A DNA stretch of 64,000 nt, taken from Thalassotalea hakodatensis. GTDB lineage: Bacteria; Pseudomonadota; Gammaproteobacteria; Enterobacterales; Alteromonadaceae. Below the pieces are notes generated by a model, which searched no databases, was not told the DNA's origin, and saw only the letters and a program-made list of their open reading frames with translations. The stretch covers positions 3,008,066 to 3,072,065 of the forward strand of contig NZ_AP027365.1 in NCBI RefSeq assembly GCF_030295995.1, written 5' to 3'. Both the position numbers and the translations under genes were made by a program. This document shows positions 22,756-33,120 of this stretch, one piece after another (positions within the stretch are counted from its first letter, which is position 1; every line of letters begins with the position of its first letter).

Positions 22756-24117
22756 ATGGCAAAAAATAAACCCTCTTACGTCTGCACAGAATGTGGCGCT
22801 GATTACTCTCGTTGGCTTGGACAATGCAATGAGTGTAAATCATGGAATACCATTTCAGAATTTAGACAACCAAAGGTTTCAAATAAACAGCAACGCTATG
22901 TAGGCTATGCTGGTCAAACTGAAGCACAAGTTCAAACGCTTGATACCATTGATTTAGCAGAATTACCCAGATTTTCCGCAGGTTTTGCAGAGTTCGACCG
23001 CGTATTAGGTGGCGGTATTGTACCTGGTAGCGCTATTCTCATCGGCGGTGAACCAGGCGCGGGAAAATCAACATTATTACTGCAAACCATGTGTGCCCTT
23101 TCCGAACAGATGTCTGCTTTATACGTTACCGGTGAAGAATCATTACAACAGGTTGCAATGCGCGCTAAAAGGCTTGGCCTAACTGCAGAAAAGTTAAAAT
23201 TGTTATCGGAAACAAGTGTAGAAAATATTTGTCATATTGCTGAGAAAGAGCAACCTAAAATCATGGTCATCGATTCTATTCAAGTGATGCATATGGCAGA
23301 TATTCAATCAGCGCCTGGCAGCGTATCACAAGTTAGGGAAGCGGCGGCTTTTCTCACTCGTTTTGCTAAACAAAACCATGTTGCCATGATTTTAGTGGGT
23401 CATGTGACAAAAGACGGTGCTTTAGCTGGGCCAAAAGTATTAGAACACTGTATTGATTGCTCTATTATGCTAGAAGGCAGTACCGACTCCCGTTATCGCA
23501 CCTTACGTGGAAATAAAAACCGCTTTGGCGCAGTGAATGAATTAGGCGTGTTTGCCATGACAGGTACAGGCCTAAAAGAAGTTAAAAACCCATCTGCAAT
23601 CTTTCTCACCCGAAGCGAAGAACAAACACCAGGGAGTATCGTCATGGTACTTTGGGAGGGAACAAGGCCGTTATTAGTTGAAATTCAAGCGCTTGTTGAC
23701 CATTCAGCCTTAGGTAACCCACGAAGAGTTGCCGTTGGTGCTGAACAAAATCGCCTCGCCATGTTATTGGCTATTTTAAACCGTCATGGCGGCTTACAAA
23801 TGAATGATCAAGATGTTTTTGTCAATGTTGTGGGTGGTGTAAAAGTATCTGAAACCAGTGTAGATTTAGCACTCATGTTAGCGTTAGTGTCAAGCTTTCG
23901 TGATAAAGCCTTGCCACAAGATTTAGTGGTATTTGGCGAAGTAGGTTTATCTGGAGAAATTAGGCCAGTACCCAGTGGCCAAGAGCGAATTAACGAGGCG
24001 GCAAAACATGGTTTTAAACGCGCCATTGTACCTTTTGCAAATATGCCTAAAGATCGTATTGAAGGAATGGAAGTTATTGGCGTAAAAAAAATTAGCGACG
24101 CATTAGAAGTCATTTAA
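22756..24117 (+). CDS. radA: DNA repair protein RadA (Sms)
   Basis: RecA-like ATPase that drives branch migration during recombinational repair. The 453 residues show the N-terminal zinc finger CTECGADYSRWLGQCNEC, Walker A GGEPGAGKST, the RadA-specific KNRFG motif (GNKNRFGAVNELG), and a C-terminal Lon-like domain. It has normal family length and appears to be a single-gene unit. Confidence 0.97.
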   Translation: MAKNKPSYVCTECGADYSRWLGQCNECKSWNTISEFRQPKVSNKQQRYVGYAGQTEAQVQTLDTIDLAELPRFSAGFAEFDRVLGGGIVPGSAILIGGEPGAGKSTLLLQTMCALSEQMSALYVTGEESLQQVAMRAKRLGLTAEKLKLLSETSVENICHIAEKEQPKIMVIDSIQVMHMADIQSAPGSVSQVREAAAFLTRFAKQNHVAMILVGHVTKDGALAGPKVLEHCIDCSIMLEGSTDSRYRTLRGNKNRFGAVNELGVFAMTGTGLKEVKNPSAIFLTRSEEQTPGSIVMVLWEGTRPLLVEIQALVDHSALGNPRRVAVGAEQNRLAMLLAILNRHGGLQMNDQDVFVNVVGGVKVSETSVDLALMLALVSSFRDKALPQDLVVFGEVGLSGEIRPVPSGQERINEAAKHGFKRAIVPFANMPKDRIEGMEVIGVKKISDALEVI

Positions 24118-24154
24118 CGCATATTAAAAAGCTCTAAATAACCAGGAAACTACA

Positions 24155-24565
24155 ATGAAAGTAAACCACGCAATACTCATCCTAAGCCTCAGCTGTATAT
24201 CTCTGTGTGGCTGGGCAAGTAACAATCCCTTTATCGGCACTTGGCAATTAGTTTCAGGTGAATATGTTAATAATAAAAATGAAATCATTACATATAAATC
24301 AATTGGAATACGTTCTCAAAAGGTCATTGGTGAAAAACATTTTAGTTTCGTTACTTTTTCACAAGATAAATTTTGGGCCGCAGGCACAGGTAGTTATCAA
24401 TTTACCAACACCACCTATAGCGAAAAACCAAGTATGGCGTCATACCCTTTAGAGGGTAATGGTGTATACACCTTTCACTATGAGATGAAAAATGACCAAT
24501 GGCATAACTCACGCTGGCATGATGGCAAACGCGTTGAGTATGAAATTTGGCAAAAAGTACAATAA
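24155..24565 (+). CDS. Secreted lipocalin-like domain protein
   Basis: A 136-residue protein with a signal peptide (about residues 1-22, ending SLCGWAS) and a small beta-rich domain opening with NPFIGTWQLVSGEYVN and closing YEIWQKV, as in lipocalin-like domains. AGGAA lies upstream of the ATG. It starts 37 bases after radA. Ligand and function are unknown. Confidence 0.6.
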   Translation: MKVNHAILILSLSCISLCGWASNNPFIGTWQLVSGEYVNNKNEIITYKSIGIRSQKVIGEKHFSFVTFSQDKFWAAGTGSYQFTNTTYSEKPSMASYPLEGNGVYTFHYEMKNDQWHNSRWHDGKRVEYEIWQKVQ

Positions 24566-24775
24566 AGATTACAAAACCAGCTATTCTTCACTGTGCTTCA
24601 ACGAAGAAGGTAGATCATGAAGTAGATATTTACTTGTTTTAATTTATTTTATCATTCAAAAATTGGTTATTAATCTTATCAATTAGGTTACTTAGCGGTT
24701 CATGGTTGACTTTATTGGGCTAGTCGCCATTATAAGTAGCGTAAAAATGACTTATAAAAACGATAAGAGACATCT

Positions 24776-26863
24776 ATGAAAAAATCACTTTTAGCCATTT
24801 CTATCGCTACAATCTTGCTAAGCGCATGTAGCGAACAAACGACCTCAACGACCGTTAGCCAAGAAGCTAGCGTTGAAAATACCGCAGAAACTAGCACAAC
24901 AGCCAAAGCTGAACTAGGTTCATTCGGTGTAGATTTAACGGCTCGTAACCTTACCGTTAAACCAGGCGACGACTTCTTCATGTACGCTAGTGGCAACTGG
25001 TACGATAATTACGAAATGCCAGCAGATAAAACCCGCTATGGTGCATTTAACGCGTTAGCAGAGCGCAGCGAAAAACAAGTTAAAGAAATAATTGATGATG
25101 TAACTTCACGCGATAACTTAAATGCTGAAGAACAAAAGGTAGCTGATTTTTATCACAGCTACATGGATGTTGAAACCATCAACAAACTTGGACTATCCCC
25201 TATTCAATCGACTCTTGATGACATTGCAGCCGTTGATTCTGTTGATGATTTAACAAAAATGTTTGGTCAAGCATGGTTAACCGGTACGACAAGTCCATTA
25301 AGTGGTGGTATGTGGTTTAACCGTTTAGACCCTGACAAGTATGAAATGTCTATCGGTGCAAGCGGATTAGGTATGCCAGATCGCTCATATTATTTAGTAG
25401 ACAGCGAACGATTTGAAAAAACGCGCGCTGCTTATGTCGCTCACATTGCTGAAATGCTTGCGTTCGCTGGCGTTGAAAACGGTGAAGAAAAAGCAAAAGC
25501 CATTTTAGCATTAGAAACGAAAATTGCCGAAGGCCACTGGCCGAGAGAAAAACGACGTAACCGCGACTTAACGTTAAACCAGATTGAACGTGCTAATTTA
25601 TCAAAAGAATACCCTGGTTTTAACTGGGATCTATACTTTGCTCAAACAGAATATAAAGTTCCCCAATTAAATATTTCACAGCCTGAGCCTGTTAAGGCGA
25701 TGATCAGCTTAATTAATGATGAAGAGCTAAGTGTGTGGAAAGACTATATGACTTACCATACCATCTCTAATAACTCATCATTACTAGCTGAAGATATTTA
25801 CGCGGCTAACTTCAAGTTTTACGGTACTGAATTACGCGGCCAACAAGAACCTCGTCCTCGTTGGAAACGTGCTGTAGCTCAAATGTCTGGTACACAATCT
25901 CTTGGTTTTGCCATTGGTAAAGTGTACGTAGATAAATACTTTCCTGAGTCATCTAAACAGCAAATGTCTGAGTTAGTTGAAAATTTACGAAAAGCCATGG
26001 GCGAGCGTATTGATGGATTAGATTGGATGGGCAAAGAAACAAAAGTAAACGCTCATGAAAAACTAGCCGCTTTCAATCCAAAAATTGGTTACCCTGATGT
26101 TTGGCAGTCATTTGACGGTCTTGAAATCTCAAGTAAAGATTTACTTGGCAATATTAAAAACATTCGCCAATTCTTCCGTGCTGACAGTGCGGCCAAAGAA
26201 TTAGAAAAAACAGATCGTAATCGTTGGGGTATGACACCACAACAAGTTAACGCCTATTACAACAGTTCATTTAATGAAATTGTATTCCCAGCAGCAATAT
26301 TACAACCACCATTTTTCGATCCAAATGCAGATCCTGCGGTAAACTACGGCGGAATCGGTGCAGTAATTGGTCACGAAATGGGCCATGGATTTGATGATCA
26401 AGGGTCAAAATCAGATGCTAACGGTATTCAACGTAATTGGTGGACAGACGAAGATCGTGCCGCATTCGATGCAAAAGCTGATCAACTTGCAGCACAATAT
26501 AACAAGTACGAACCTATTCCAGAAAACTTTGTAAATGGCCGAAACAGCCTAGGTGAAAACATTGGTGATGTTGGCGGTATCGCGATGGCATACCATGCTT
26601 ATAAACTAAGCTTAAACGGTAAAGAAGCGCCTATCATTGATGGCTTAACCGGTGATCAACGTTTCTTCCTCGCATGGGCACAAGTATGGAAAGAGAAACG
26701 CACTGAGAAAAGTATGTTGAGTCAGCTTCGTGCAGGTACACATGCACCAGGGCGTTTTCGTGCTCTTGCACCAAGAAACCACGACGCTTGGTATAAAGCA
26801 TTTGATGTTAAAGAAGGTGATAAGCTTTATTTAGCCCCAGAAGATCGTGTACGTATTTGGTAA
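24776..26863 (+). CDS. M13-family (neprilysin-like) zinc endopeptidase, lipoprotein
   Basis: A 695-residue exported metallopeptidase. The signal peptide ends in a lipobox (ILLSAC), so it is probably anchored to a membrane by Cys-19. The catalytic site is complete: zinc motif VIGHEMGHGFDDQGS, ENIGDVGGIAMAYHAY with the third zinc ligand, and a C-terminal RVRIW close to the family's CxxW ending. Bacterial members cleave small peptides. Confidence 0.93.
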   Translation: MKKSLLAISIATILLSACSEQTTSTTVSQEASVENTAETSTTAKAELGSFGVDLTARNLTVKPGDDFFMYASGNWYDNYEMPADKTRYGAFNALAERSEKQVKEIIDDVTSRDNLNAEEQKVADFYHSYMDVETINKLGLSPIQSTLDDIAAVDSVDDLTKMFGQAWLTGTTSPLSGGMWFNRLDPDKYEMSIGASGLGMPDRSYYLVDSERFEKTRAAYVAHIAEMLAFAGVENGEEKAKAILALETKIAEGHWPREKRRNRDLTLNQIERANLSKEYPGFNWDLYFAQTEYKVPQLNISQPEPVKAMISLINDEELSVWKDYMTYHTISNNSSLLAEDIYAANFKFYGTELRGQQEPRPRWKRAVAQMSGTQSLGFAIGKVYVDKYFPESSKQQMSELVENLRKAMGERIDGLDWMGKETKVNAHEKLAAFNPKIGYPDVWQSFDGLEISSKDLLGNIKNIRQFFRADSAAKELEKTDRNRWGMTPQQVNAYYNSSFNEIVFPAAILQPPFFDPNADPAVNYGGIGAVIGHEMGHGFDDQGSKSDANGIQRNWWTDEDRAAFDAKADQLAAQYNKYEPIPENFVNGRNSLGENIGDVGGIAMAYHAYKLSLNGKEAPIIDGLTGDQRFFLAWAQVWKEKRTEKSMLSQLRAGTHAPGRFRALAPRNHDAWYKAFDVKEGDKLYLAPEDRVRIW

Positions 26864-26884
26864 CACACAAAGAGTAAGCAAACA

Positions 26885-26917
26885 AAAACCGGCTTCAAAT
26901 TTGCCGGTTTTTTTTAT
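26885..26917. terminator. Bidirectional terminator between the M13 peptidase gene and metH
   Basis: Stem AACCGGC/GCCGGTT with A-run before and T-run after; it lies between two convergent genes and can serve both. Confidence 0.85.
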
Positions 26918-26954
26918 TCTAAAAATATAGAAATTATATCAAACGGTATAACCT

Positions 26955-29900
26955 TTAATCGGGTTCGTAATCTAAGTTCGCAGACAACCAACGCTCAGCT
27001 TGTTCAAGGGTCATCTCCTTACGCGCAGCGTAGTCTAATACTTGGTCTTTTGCCACCTTAGCAACAGCGAAGTATTTACTGTCAGGGTGAGCAAAGTACC
27101 AACCACTAACGGCAGCGCCAGGCCACATTGCATAACTTGAAGTAAGTTCCATACCGATATTTTCTTCAACATTAAGTAAACTCCATAACATGCCCTTTTC
27201 CGTATGATCAGGACAAGCAGGATAACCAGGTGCAGGGCGTATACCTTGATATTTTTCACGAATTAAGTCTTCATTCGCTAACGACTCATCCGCTGCATAG
27301 CCCCAATATTCTGTACGAATTTTTTCATGAAGATATTCAGCTGAAGCCTCAGCTAAACGATCGGCAACCGCTTTTATTAAAATGCTATTATAATCGTCAT
27401 GCTCAGCATCAAATGCTTTAGTAAGCGCTTCAATACCAAAACCCGCTGAAACAGCAAATGCTCCCATATAATCAGCAACGCCACTGTCCTTATCCGCCAC
27501 ATAATCAGCTAAGCAACGATTAAATTGTCCTGAAGGCTTCTTACTTTGCTGCCTTAACTGATGTAAACGCATCAATGGGGTTTGTTTTGCTTCATCTTCA
27601 AAGACCCACAGATCGTCTTGCTCACGATAAGCAGGAAATAATCCAAAGACGGCTTTAGCTTGTAATTTGTTATTAGCAATCACATCATCAATCATCGCAT
27701 TAGCATCATTGAATAATTTAGTTGCCTCTTCACCTACCACTTCATGCTTTAATATCAGTGGATACTTACCCGATAACTGCCAAGTCATGAAAAATGGTGT
27801 CCAATCGATATAGTTACGCACAATGTTTAAATCAAGAGAATCAAGCACTGTGACCCCTAGATGGTTTGGCTTTTTCGGTATGTAATTGTCAAAACTAATC
27901 GGTGCAGGATTACTTCGCGCTTGATCTAAGGTGATCAAACTTGAACGAGGTCCTTTTTTATAGTGGCGTTCACGTACTTTTTCATATTCTTTATCTTGTC
28001 TTGCGATAAAGTCTGTACGTAGCTCTGCCGATAATAAATTACTCACGACGGAAACTGATCGAGAAGCATTAGGAACGTAAACCACTGGCTGTTTATATTG
28101 ATGTTCAATTTTTACCGCTGTGTGCGCTTTCGACGTGGTAGCGCCCCCTATAAGTAAAGGTAAATTGAAGCCTTGACGTTCCATTTCTTTTGCTACATGC
28201 ACCATCTCATCTAACGATGGCGTGATCAAACCCGATAAGCCAATTACATCAACATTTTCTTCTTTTGCTACACGCAAAATGTCATCACATGAAACCATCA
28301 CGCCTAAATCAATAATATCAAAATTATTACACTGTAACACTACACCGACAATATTTTTGCCTATATCGTGAACGTCACCTTTTACCGTCGCTAAAAGTAC
28401 TTTACCATTTGAACGCGCTTCAGTTTTTTCGGCTTCAATATAAGGATTTAAATGAGCAACCGCCTGTTTCATTACTCGTGCAGATTTCACCACTTGCGGC
28501 AAAAACATTTCACCTGCGCCAAATAAATCACCGACAACATTCATGCCATCCATTAATGGCCCTTCAATTACATCTAACGGTCTCTTCGCTTCTATTCTCG
28601 CTTCTTCGGTATCAGTGATAATAAATTCATTTATCCCTTTTACTAATGCATGCTCTAACCGTTTAATTACCGGAAGTTCACGCCAAGAGAGATCAACTTT
28701 ACTATCTTTTGTCCCCCCCTGACCTCGGAATTTTTCAGCAAGTTCAAGTAATCGTTCCGTTGCTCCATCATCACTATTTTGGATAACGTCTTCCACGGCG
28801 GTTTTTAGATCTGTAGGTAAATCTGAGTAAATCGCCAATTGCCCTGCATTTACAATCCCCATATCCATACCATTTTTTATCGCATGGTAGAGAAACACAG
28901 CATGTATTGCTTCACGAACAGGGTTATTACCTCTGAACGAGAATGAAACGTTTGACACACCACCTGAAATCATTGCATGAGGTAAATTTTGTTTAATGTC
29001 GCCTACCGCTTCAATAAAGTCGACCGCGTAATTATTATGTTCATCTATACCTGTAGCAACAGCAAAAATATTAGGATCAAAAATTATATCTTCTGCTGGA
29101 AAGCCTATTTCATCAACAAGAATATGGTATGCACGATGACAAATTTCATATTTACGCTCTCGAGTATCAGCCTGACCTGCTTCATCAAAAGCCATCACGA
29201 TAACGGCTGCGCCATAACGTCTGAGTAACTTCGCTTGATGCCTAAATTGATCTTCACCTTCTTTTAATGAAATTGAATTAACTACCCCTTTGCCCTGTAT
29301 GCACTTTAATCCTGCTTCCAAAATGTCCCATTTAGACGAATCGAGCATAATCGGCACTTTTGCAATATCAGGTTCACCAGCAATCAAATTTAAAAATTTA
29401 ACCATTGCCGCTTGTGAATCCAACATTCCTTCATCCATGTTGATATCAATGATTTGTGCACCGTTTTCAACCTGTTGAAGTGCAACAGCAATAGCTTGTT
29501 CATAATTTTCCTCCGTTATTAATCGACGGAAAACCGCTGAACCTGTCACATTAGTTCGTTCACCCACATTAACGAACAATGAGTCTTTATCAATAGTCAG
29601 CGCTTCTAAACCTGATAATCGACAAGCAATATTCTTAGTACTGATAGCACGAGGTTCAATATTCGCAACTGTGGCAGCCATACCTTTAATATGTTCAGGT
29701 GTGGTTCCACAACAACCACCAATAATATTTAAAAAACCCGATTGCGCCCATTCTTCTACATGAGTATTCATGTCTTCAACGCTAAAATCATATTCACCGA
29801 AAGCATTAGGTAAACCAGCATTAGGATGTGCTGATACGGCAAAGTCACAGATTCGACTCATTTCTTGCACATATTGCCTGAGTTCAACCGGCCCTAATGC

Positions 29901-30647
29901 ACAATTTAAACCAAAGGAAATTGGCTTTGCATGTCTTAATGAATTATAAAACGCTTCAGTTGTTTGCCCTGATAAAGTGCGGCCTGAAGCATCAGTAATC
30001 GTGCCCGAAATCATGACGGGGTACTTAATACCTAACTCTTCAAATACTGTTTCAACAGCGAATATAGCCGCTTTCGCATTTAGGGTATCAAAGATCGTTT
30101 CAATTAAGATAAGATCCGAACCTCCTTCAATAAGCGCATGAGTTGATTCTTTATATGCTTCAACTAACTGATCAAAAGTGACGTTTCGATACGCAGGGTC
30201 ATTTACATCAGGAGAGATAGAACAAGTTCTATTCGTTGGGCCCAACACACCCGCAACAAAACGTGGTTTGTGCGGTTCTTTTGCGGTAAATTCATCGGCG
30301 ACTTCACGGGCTAATGCCGCAGCCACTTTATTAATGTCTGCACTATGGGATTCCATGTCATAATCAGCCATTGCGATAGTAGTGGCATTAAAAGTATTTG
30401 TTTCAATAATATCAGCGCCTGCAGCAAGATATTCGCTGTGAATAGCTTTAATGATATCTGGTTGCGATAACACCAGCATATCGTTATTACCTTTAACATC
30501 TAAGTGCCAATCAGCAAATTGCTCACCACGATAATCTTGTTCTTCCAATTTATAAGCTTGGATCATCGTCCCCATAGCGCCATCAAGAATTAAGATGCGG
30601 TTTTCTAATTGCTGTTTCATTAATGAAAAGGAGGTTGAATGTTGCAT
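26955..30647 (-). CDS. metH: Cobalamin-dependent methionine synthase
   Basis: Transfers the methyl group of methyltetrahydrofolate to homocysteine through cobalamin. All four modules are present over 1230 residues: homocysteine-binding domain ([11 protein letters not shown]; zinc ligands NCALG and GGCCGT), pterin-binding domain (around [12 protein letters not shown]), cobalamin domain with [10 protein letters not shown], and the C-terminal reactivation domain with the SAM site [15 protein letters not shown]. It lies 14 bases after metA and should share its promoter. Confidence 0.97.
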   Translation of the reverse strand: MQHSTSFSLMKQQLENRILILDGAMGTMIQAYKLEEQDYRGEQFADWHLDVKGNNDMLVLSQPDIIKAIHSEYLAAGADIIETNTFNATTIAMADYDMESHSADINKVAAALAREVADEFTAKEPHKPRFVAGVLGPTNRTCSISPDVNDPAYRNVTFDQLVEAYKESTHALIEGGSDLILIETIFDTLNAKAAIFAVETVFEELGIKYPVMISGTITDASGRTLSGQTTEAFYNSLRHAKPISFGLNCALGPVELRQYVQEMSRICDFAVSAHPNAGLPNAFGEYDFSVEDMNTHVEEWAQSGFLNIIGGCCGTTPEHIKGMAATVANIEPRAISTKNIACRLSGLEALTIDKDSLFVNVGERTNVTGSAVFRRLITEENYEQAIAVALQQVENGAQIIDINMDEGMLDSQAAMVKFLNLIAGEPDIAKVPIMLDSSKWDILEAGLKCIQGKGVVNSISLKEGEDQFRHQAKLLRRYGAAVIVMAFDEAGQADTRERKYEICHRAYHILVDEIGFPAEDIIFDPNIFAVATGIDEHNNYAVDFIEAVGDIKQNLPHAMISGGVSNVSFSFRGNNPVREAIHAVFLYHAIKNGMDMGIVNAGQLAIYSDLPTDLKTAVEDVIQNSDDGATERLLELAEKFRGQGGTKDSKVDLSWRELPVIKRLEHALVKGINEFIITDTEEARIEAKRPLDVIEGPLMDGMNVVGDLFGAGEMFLPQVVKSARVMKQAVAHLNPYIEAEKTEARSNGKVLLATVKGDVHDIGKNIVGVVLQCNNFDIIDLGVMVSCDDILRVAKEENVDVIGLSGLITPSLDEMVHVAKEMERQGFNLPLLIGGATTSKAHTAVKIEHQYKQPVVYVPNASRSVSVVSNLLSAELRTDFIARQDKEYEKVRERHYKKGPRSSLITLDQARSNPAPISFDNYIPKKPNHLGVTVLDSLDLNIVRNYIDWTPFFMTWQLSGKYPLILKHEVVGEEATKLFNDANAMIDDVIANNKLQAKAVFGLFPAYREQDDLWVFEDEAKQTPLMRLHQLRQQSKKPSGQFNRCLADYVADKDSGVADYMGAFAVSAGFGIEALTKAFDAEHDDYNSILIKAVADRLAEASAEYLHEKIRTEYWGYAADESLANEDLIREKYQGIRPAPGYPACPDHTEKGMLWSLLNVEENIGMELTSSYAMWPGAAVSGWYFAHPDSKYFAVAKVAKDQVLDYAARKEMTLEQAERWLSANLDYEPD

Positions 30648-30661
30648 GTAATGACTCTTTA

Positions 30662-31609
30662 TTAACGTTGATGACTAGGATGAATTGCCTGAATATTATT
30701 AGCATCAAGCTGATAGGGTGTAATTTGATAAACGTAATAGTTTAGCCAGTTAGTAAATAAAAGACTGCCGTGGCTTTTCCAGTTACACATTGGCTTTTGT
30801 TTAACGTCATTTTCTGGGTAGTAGTTTTCGGGCATTATAGCATTTTCTGAGGTTGTTAGATCACGATGATATTCATCATCTAAGGTAGTCGCATCATATT
30901 CTGGGTGTCCCGTTAAATATACTTGCTGCTTATTTTTACTAACGGCCAGATATACTCCAGCTGTAGGCGACTCAGCCACTACGGTTAAATTTGGCACTGA
31001 CAAATAATCAGCCTTATCAATATAAGCATAACGGGAATGAGGCACATTAAAGTAATCTTCAAATCCACGAGTTAAATCTTCTTTTGCATCTAAAGGAGAA
31101 TGAAGATAAACGCCTGATAATTTTTTAGGTCGTAAGTGACGGTTCAAGCCATAATGATGATACAAAGCGGCATGCGCAGCCCAACACGAAAACATTGTAG
31201 ATGTAACATTTCTTTCAGCCCAATCAAATACTTCACAAATTTTATCCCAAAAGGTGACTTTTTCGTATTCTAATAAAGCAAGTGGTGCCCCTGTAACAAT
31301 AAGACCATCATATTGTTTATGTTTAATATCATCGAATAAACGATAAAAATTATCTAGGTGCTCTTGTGGGGTATGTTTAGATTCTGCTGTATTAATACGG
31401 ACAAACTCAATATTAATTTGTAATGGCGTATTTGACAGCATTCGACAAATTTGTACTTCCGTTTCAATTTTATTAGGCATCAAGTTTAAAATCGCCACTT
31501 CCATGGGACGAATTTCTTGATTAATAGCTCTATGTTCTGACATAACAAATATATTTTCATTATCAAGAACTTGTAAGGCAGGTAGTTGATCAGGAATTTT
31601 AATTGGCAT
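30662..31609 (-). CDS. metA: Homoserine O-succinyltransferase (or acetyltransferase) MetA
   Basis: Activates homoserine in the first committed step of methionine synthesis. [15 protein letters not shown] is the family N-terminus, so I use the ATG at 31609 rather than the GTG at 31618. Visible motifs are [15 protein letters not shown], the catalytic cysteine in [15 protein letters not shown], and YLTGHPEYD. Succinyl versus acetyl specificity cannot be read by eye. First gene of a metA-metH operon with met boxes upstream. Confidence 0.93.
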   Translation of the reverse strand: MPIKIPDQLPALQVLDNENIFVMSEHRAINQEIRPMEVAILNLMPNKIETEVQICRMLSNTPLQINIEFVRINTAESKHTPQEHLDNFYRLFDDIKHKQYDGLIVTGAPLALLEYEKVTFWDKICEVFDWAERNVTSTMFSCWAAHAALYHHYGLNRHLRPKKLSGVYLHSPLDAKEDLTRGFEDYFNVPHSRYAYIDKADYLSVPNLTVVAESPTAGVYLAVSKNKQQVYLTGHPEYDATTLDDEYHRDLTTSENAIMPENYYPENDVKQKPMCNWKSHGSLLFTNWLNYYVYQITPYQLDANNIQAIHPSHQR

Positions 31610-31666
31610 TGCATACACCCAAGAGTCGATTCGTATTGTATTTCTCGAAGATAACCTTTACAGATT

Positions 31667-31672
31667 ATTATA
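31667..31672 (-). promoter_or_regulatory. Candidate -10 element for metA-metH
   Basis: TATAAT on the minus strand, about 58 bases before the metA ATG; a good -35 is not evident, as is common for promoters under met-box control. Confidence 0.45.
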
Positions 31673-31704
31673 GTGTGTAATGTGCCTTGGATTGCTAGCT
31701 ATGT

Positions 31705-31728
31705 CAACATCTAAACGTATAGACGTCT
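31705..31728 (-). promoter_or_regulatory. Tandem met boxes (MetJ operator) upstream of metA
   Basis: Three adjacent 8-base units: CAACATCT, AAACGTAT and AGACGTCT (31721-31728). The last is a perfect met box and the middle matches 6 of 8. MetJ with S-adenosylmethionine binds such tandem units, so metA-metH is probably repressed when methionine is plentiful. Confidence 0.75.
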
Positions 31729-31785
31729 AAAACAGTTATGTATAATTTAGATTGAAACTGTCTGATATAGGTATTTTTGATCACT

Positions 31786-31818
31786 AAAAAACCCAGTAAC
31801 AATGTTACTGGGTTTTTA
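31786..31818 (-). terminator. Terminator after recA
   Basis: Perfect 10-base stem ACCCAGTAAC/GTTACTGGGT with loop AAT and A/T runs on both sides, located about 75 bases past the recA stop codon. Confidence 0.88.
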
Positions 31819-31890
31819 TTATATTCTAAAGTATAAGGATAAAAAATAAACAAGTCTGCCGTGTTTAAACTTACACGCTCTTGATGTAGC

Positions 31891-32919
31891 TTACTCGGCT
31901 ACCGCTTCTTCTTGTTCTGAGCTTTCAGTTTTCTTATTTAAAAACATCTCACGTAAACGAGTATCTAGCTCTTTTGATACTTCAGGGTTTTGACGCATAT
32001 ACTCAACTGCTTTTGCTTTACCTTGACCAATACGATCGCCGTTGTAGCTATACCAAGCACCTGCTTTTTCAACCATCTTATTTTGAACCCCTAAATCAAG
32101 CAATTCACCTAAACTGTTGATACCTTCACCATACAAAATTTGAAACTCAACTTGCTTGAATGGCGGTGCTACTTTGTTTTTTACTACCTTAACGCGCGTT
32201 TCATTACCCACAATTTCATCGCCATTTTTTACCGCACCAATGCGACGAATGTCTAAACGTACTGAGGCGTAAAATTTAAGTGCATTACCACCTGTTGTTG
32301 TTTCTGGGTTACCAAACATAACACCAATTTTCATACGAATTTGGTTGATGAAGATCATCATGGTATTAGATTGTTTAAGGTTACCGGTTAATTTACGCAT
32401 TGCTTGAGAAAGCATACGTGCTTGAAGACCCATGTGAGAGTCTCCCATGTCACCTTCAATCTCAGCTTTTGGTGTTAGCGCTGCAACCGAGTCAACTACA
32501 ATCACGTCAACGGCGCCTGAGCGCGTTAACATGTCGCAAATCTCTAATGCTTGTTCACCTGTGTCAGGTTGTGAAACGAGTAATTCATTAATATTCACAC
32601 CAAGTTTTTCTGCGTAAATAGGATCAAGTGCATGTTCCGCATCAACGAAAGCACATACTTTTCCATTACGCTGCGCTTCGGCAATCACTTCTAGTGTTAA
32701 GGTTGTTTTACCACTTGATTCTGGGCCGTATATTTCAACAACTCGTCCCATTGGTAAGCCGCCTGCACCCAGTGCAATATCTAACCCTAAAGAACCTGTA
32801 GAAATGGTTTCAACATCCATGCTACGATTCTCACCTAATTTCATGATTGAACCTTTACCAAATTGACGTTCAATTTGACTTAACGCAGCAGAGAGTGCTT
32901 TTTCTTTGTTATCGTCCAT
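31891..32919 (-). CDS. recA: Recombinase A (RecA)
   Basis: Strand-exchange ATPase and co-protease for LexA cleavage. From [17 protein letters not shown] it has 342 residues, with Walker [24 protein letters not shown], loop L2 [20 protein letters not shown] and an acidic C-terminus. I start at the ATG at 32919, preceded by GGAG; a frame extending to 32988 would run through the promoter and LexA box. A perfect SOS promoter lies upstream, and its distal part is shared with the provirus attachment site. Confidence 0.98.
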   Translation of the reverse strand: MDDNKEKALSAALSQIERQFGKGSIMKLGENRSMDVETISTGSLGLDIALGAGGLPMGRVVEIYGPESSGKTTLTLEVIAEAQRNGKVCAFVDAEHALDPIYAEKLGVNINELLVSQPDTGEQALEICDMLTRSGAVDVIVVDSVAALTPKAEIEGDMGDSHMGLQARMLSQAMRKLTGNLKQSNTMMIFINQIRMKIGVMFGNPETTTGGNALKFYASVRLDIRRIGAVKNGDEIVGNETRVKVVKNKVAPPFKQVEFQILYGEGINSLGELLDLGVQNKMVEKAGAWYSYNGDRIGQGKAKAVEYMRQNPEVSKELDTRLREMFLNKKTESSEQEEAVAE

Positions 32920-32960
32920 TTCTTGCTCCAATGTTTCGGATAAATCTTTGTAATGCGCAA

Positions 32961-32988
32961 AGTATACTGTATGACCGTACAGTATCAA
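32961..32988 (-). promoter_or_regulatory. recA promoter
   Basis: On the minus strand TTGATA (32983-32988) and TATACT (32961-32966) flank a 16-base spacer that is exactly the LexA box, the same layout as the E. coli recA promoter. A nine-base A-tract just upstream of the -35 may act as an UP element. The -35 and A-tract lie inside the provirus attachment repeat; the -10 lies outside it. Confidence 0.92.
32965..32984. promoter_or_regulatory. LexA operator (SOS box) of recA
   Basis: TACTGTATGACCGTACAGTA fits the consensus CTGT-N8-ACAG (32967-32982) with the usual TA flanks. It fills the spacer between -35 and -10 of recA. All but the first four bases belong to the 32-bp attL repeat. Confidence 0.93.
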
Positions 32989-32999
32989 GTTTTTTTTTA
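32968..32999. repeat. attL: left copy of the 32-bp provirus attachment repeat
   Basis: Identical over 32 bases to 44103-44134. It starts TGTATGACCGTACAG, continues through the recA -35 region and ends in nine Ts and an A. Just left lies host sequence (the recA -10); just right the provirus begins, with the integrase start 122 bases away. Confidence 0.92.
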
Positions 33000-33075
33000 C
33001 ATTTATCTTAAAAACTTGTTGTTTTGACCATTTGAAAAGAAATAAAAGGTTAAACGCTTACAATCCACAACGAAA

Positions 33076-33108
33076 ATTTTTTTCAAAAAAGTTAATATTT
33101 TTTTCAAA
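33076..33108. repeat. Pair of 12-bp direct repeats between attL and the integrase gene
   Basis: ATTTTTTTCAAA occurs at 33076-33087 and 33097-33108, 21 bases apart, i.e. on the same face of the helix. They could be integrase arm-type sites or a regulator site for the integrase gene; the AT-rich setting lowers significance. Confidence 0.35.
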
Positions 33109-33120
33109 GGAAAGGCAATT

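Noticed and set aside
32920-32988. N-terminal extension of recA
   Set aside because: It would translate the -10, LexA box and leader; the known RecA N-terminus and a good ribosome site fit the ATG at 32919.
32990-32999. Nine-T run at attL as a terminator
   Set aside because: No stem precedes it; it is the A-tract upstream of the recA -35 read on the other strand.
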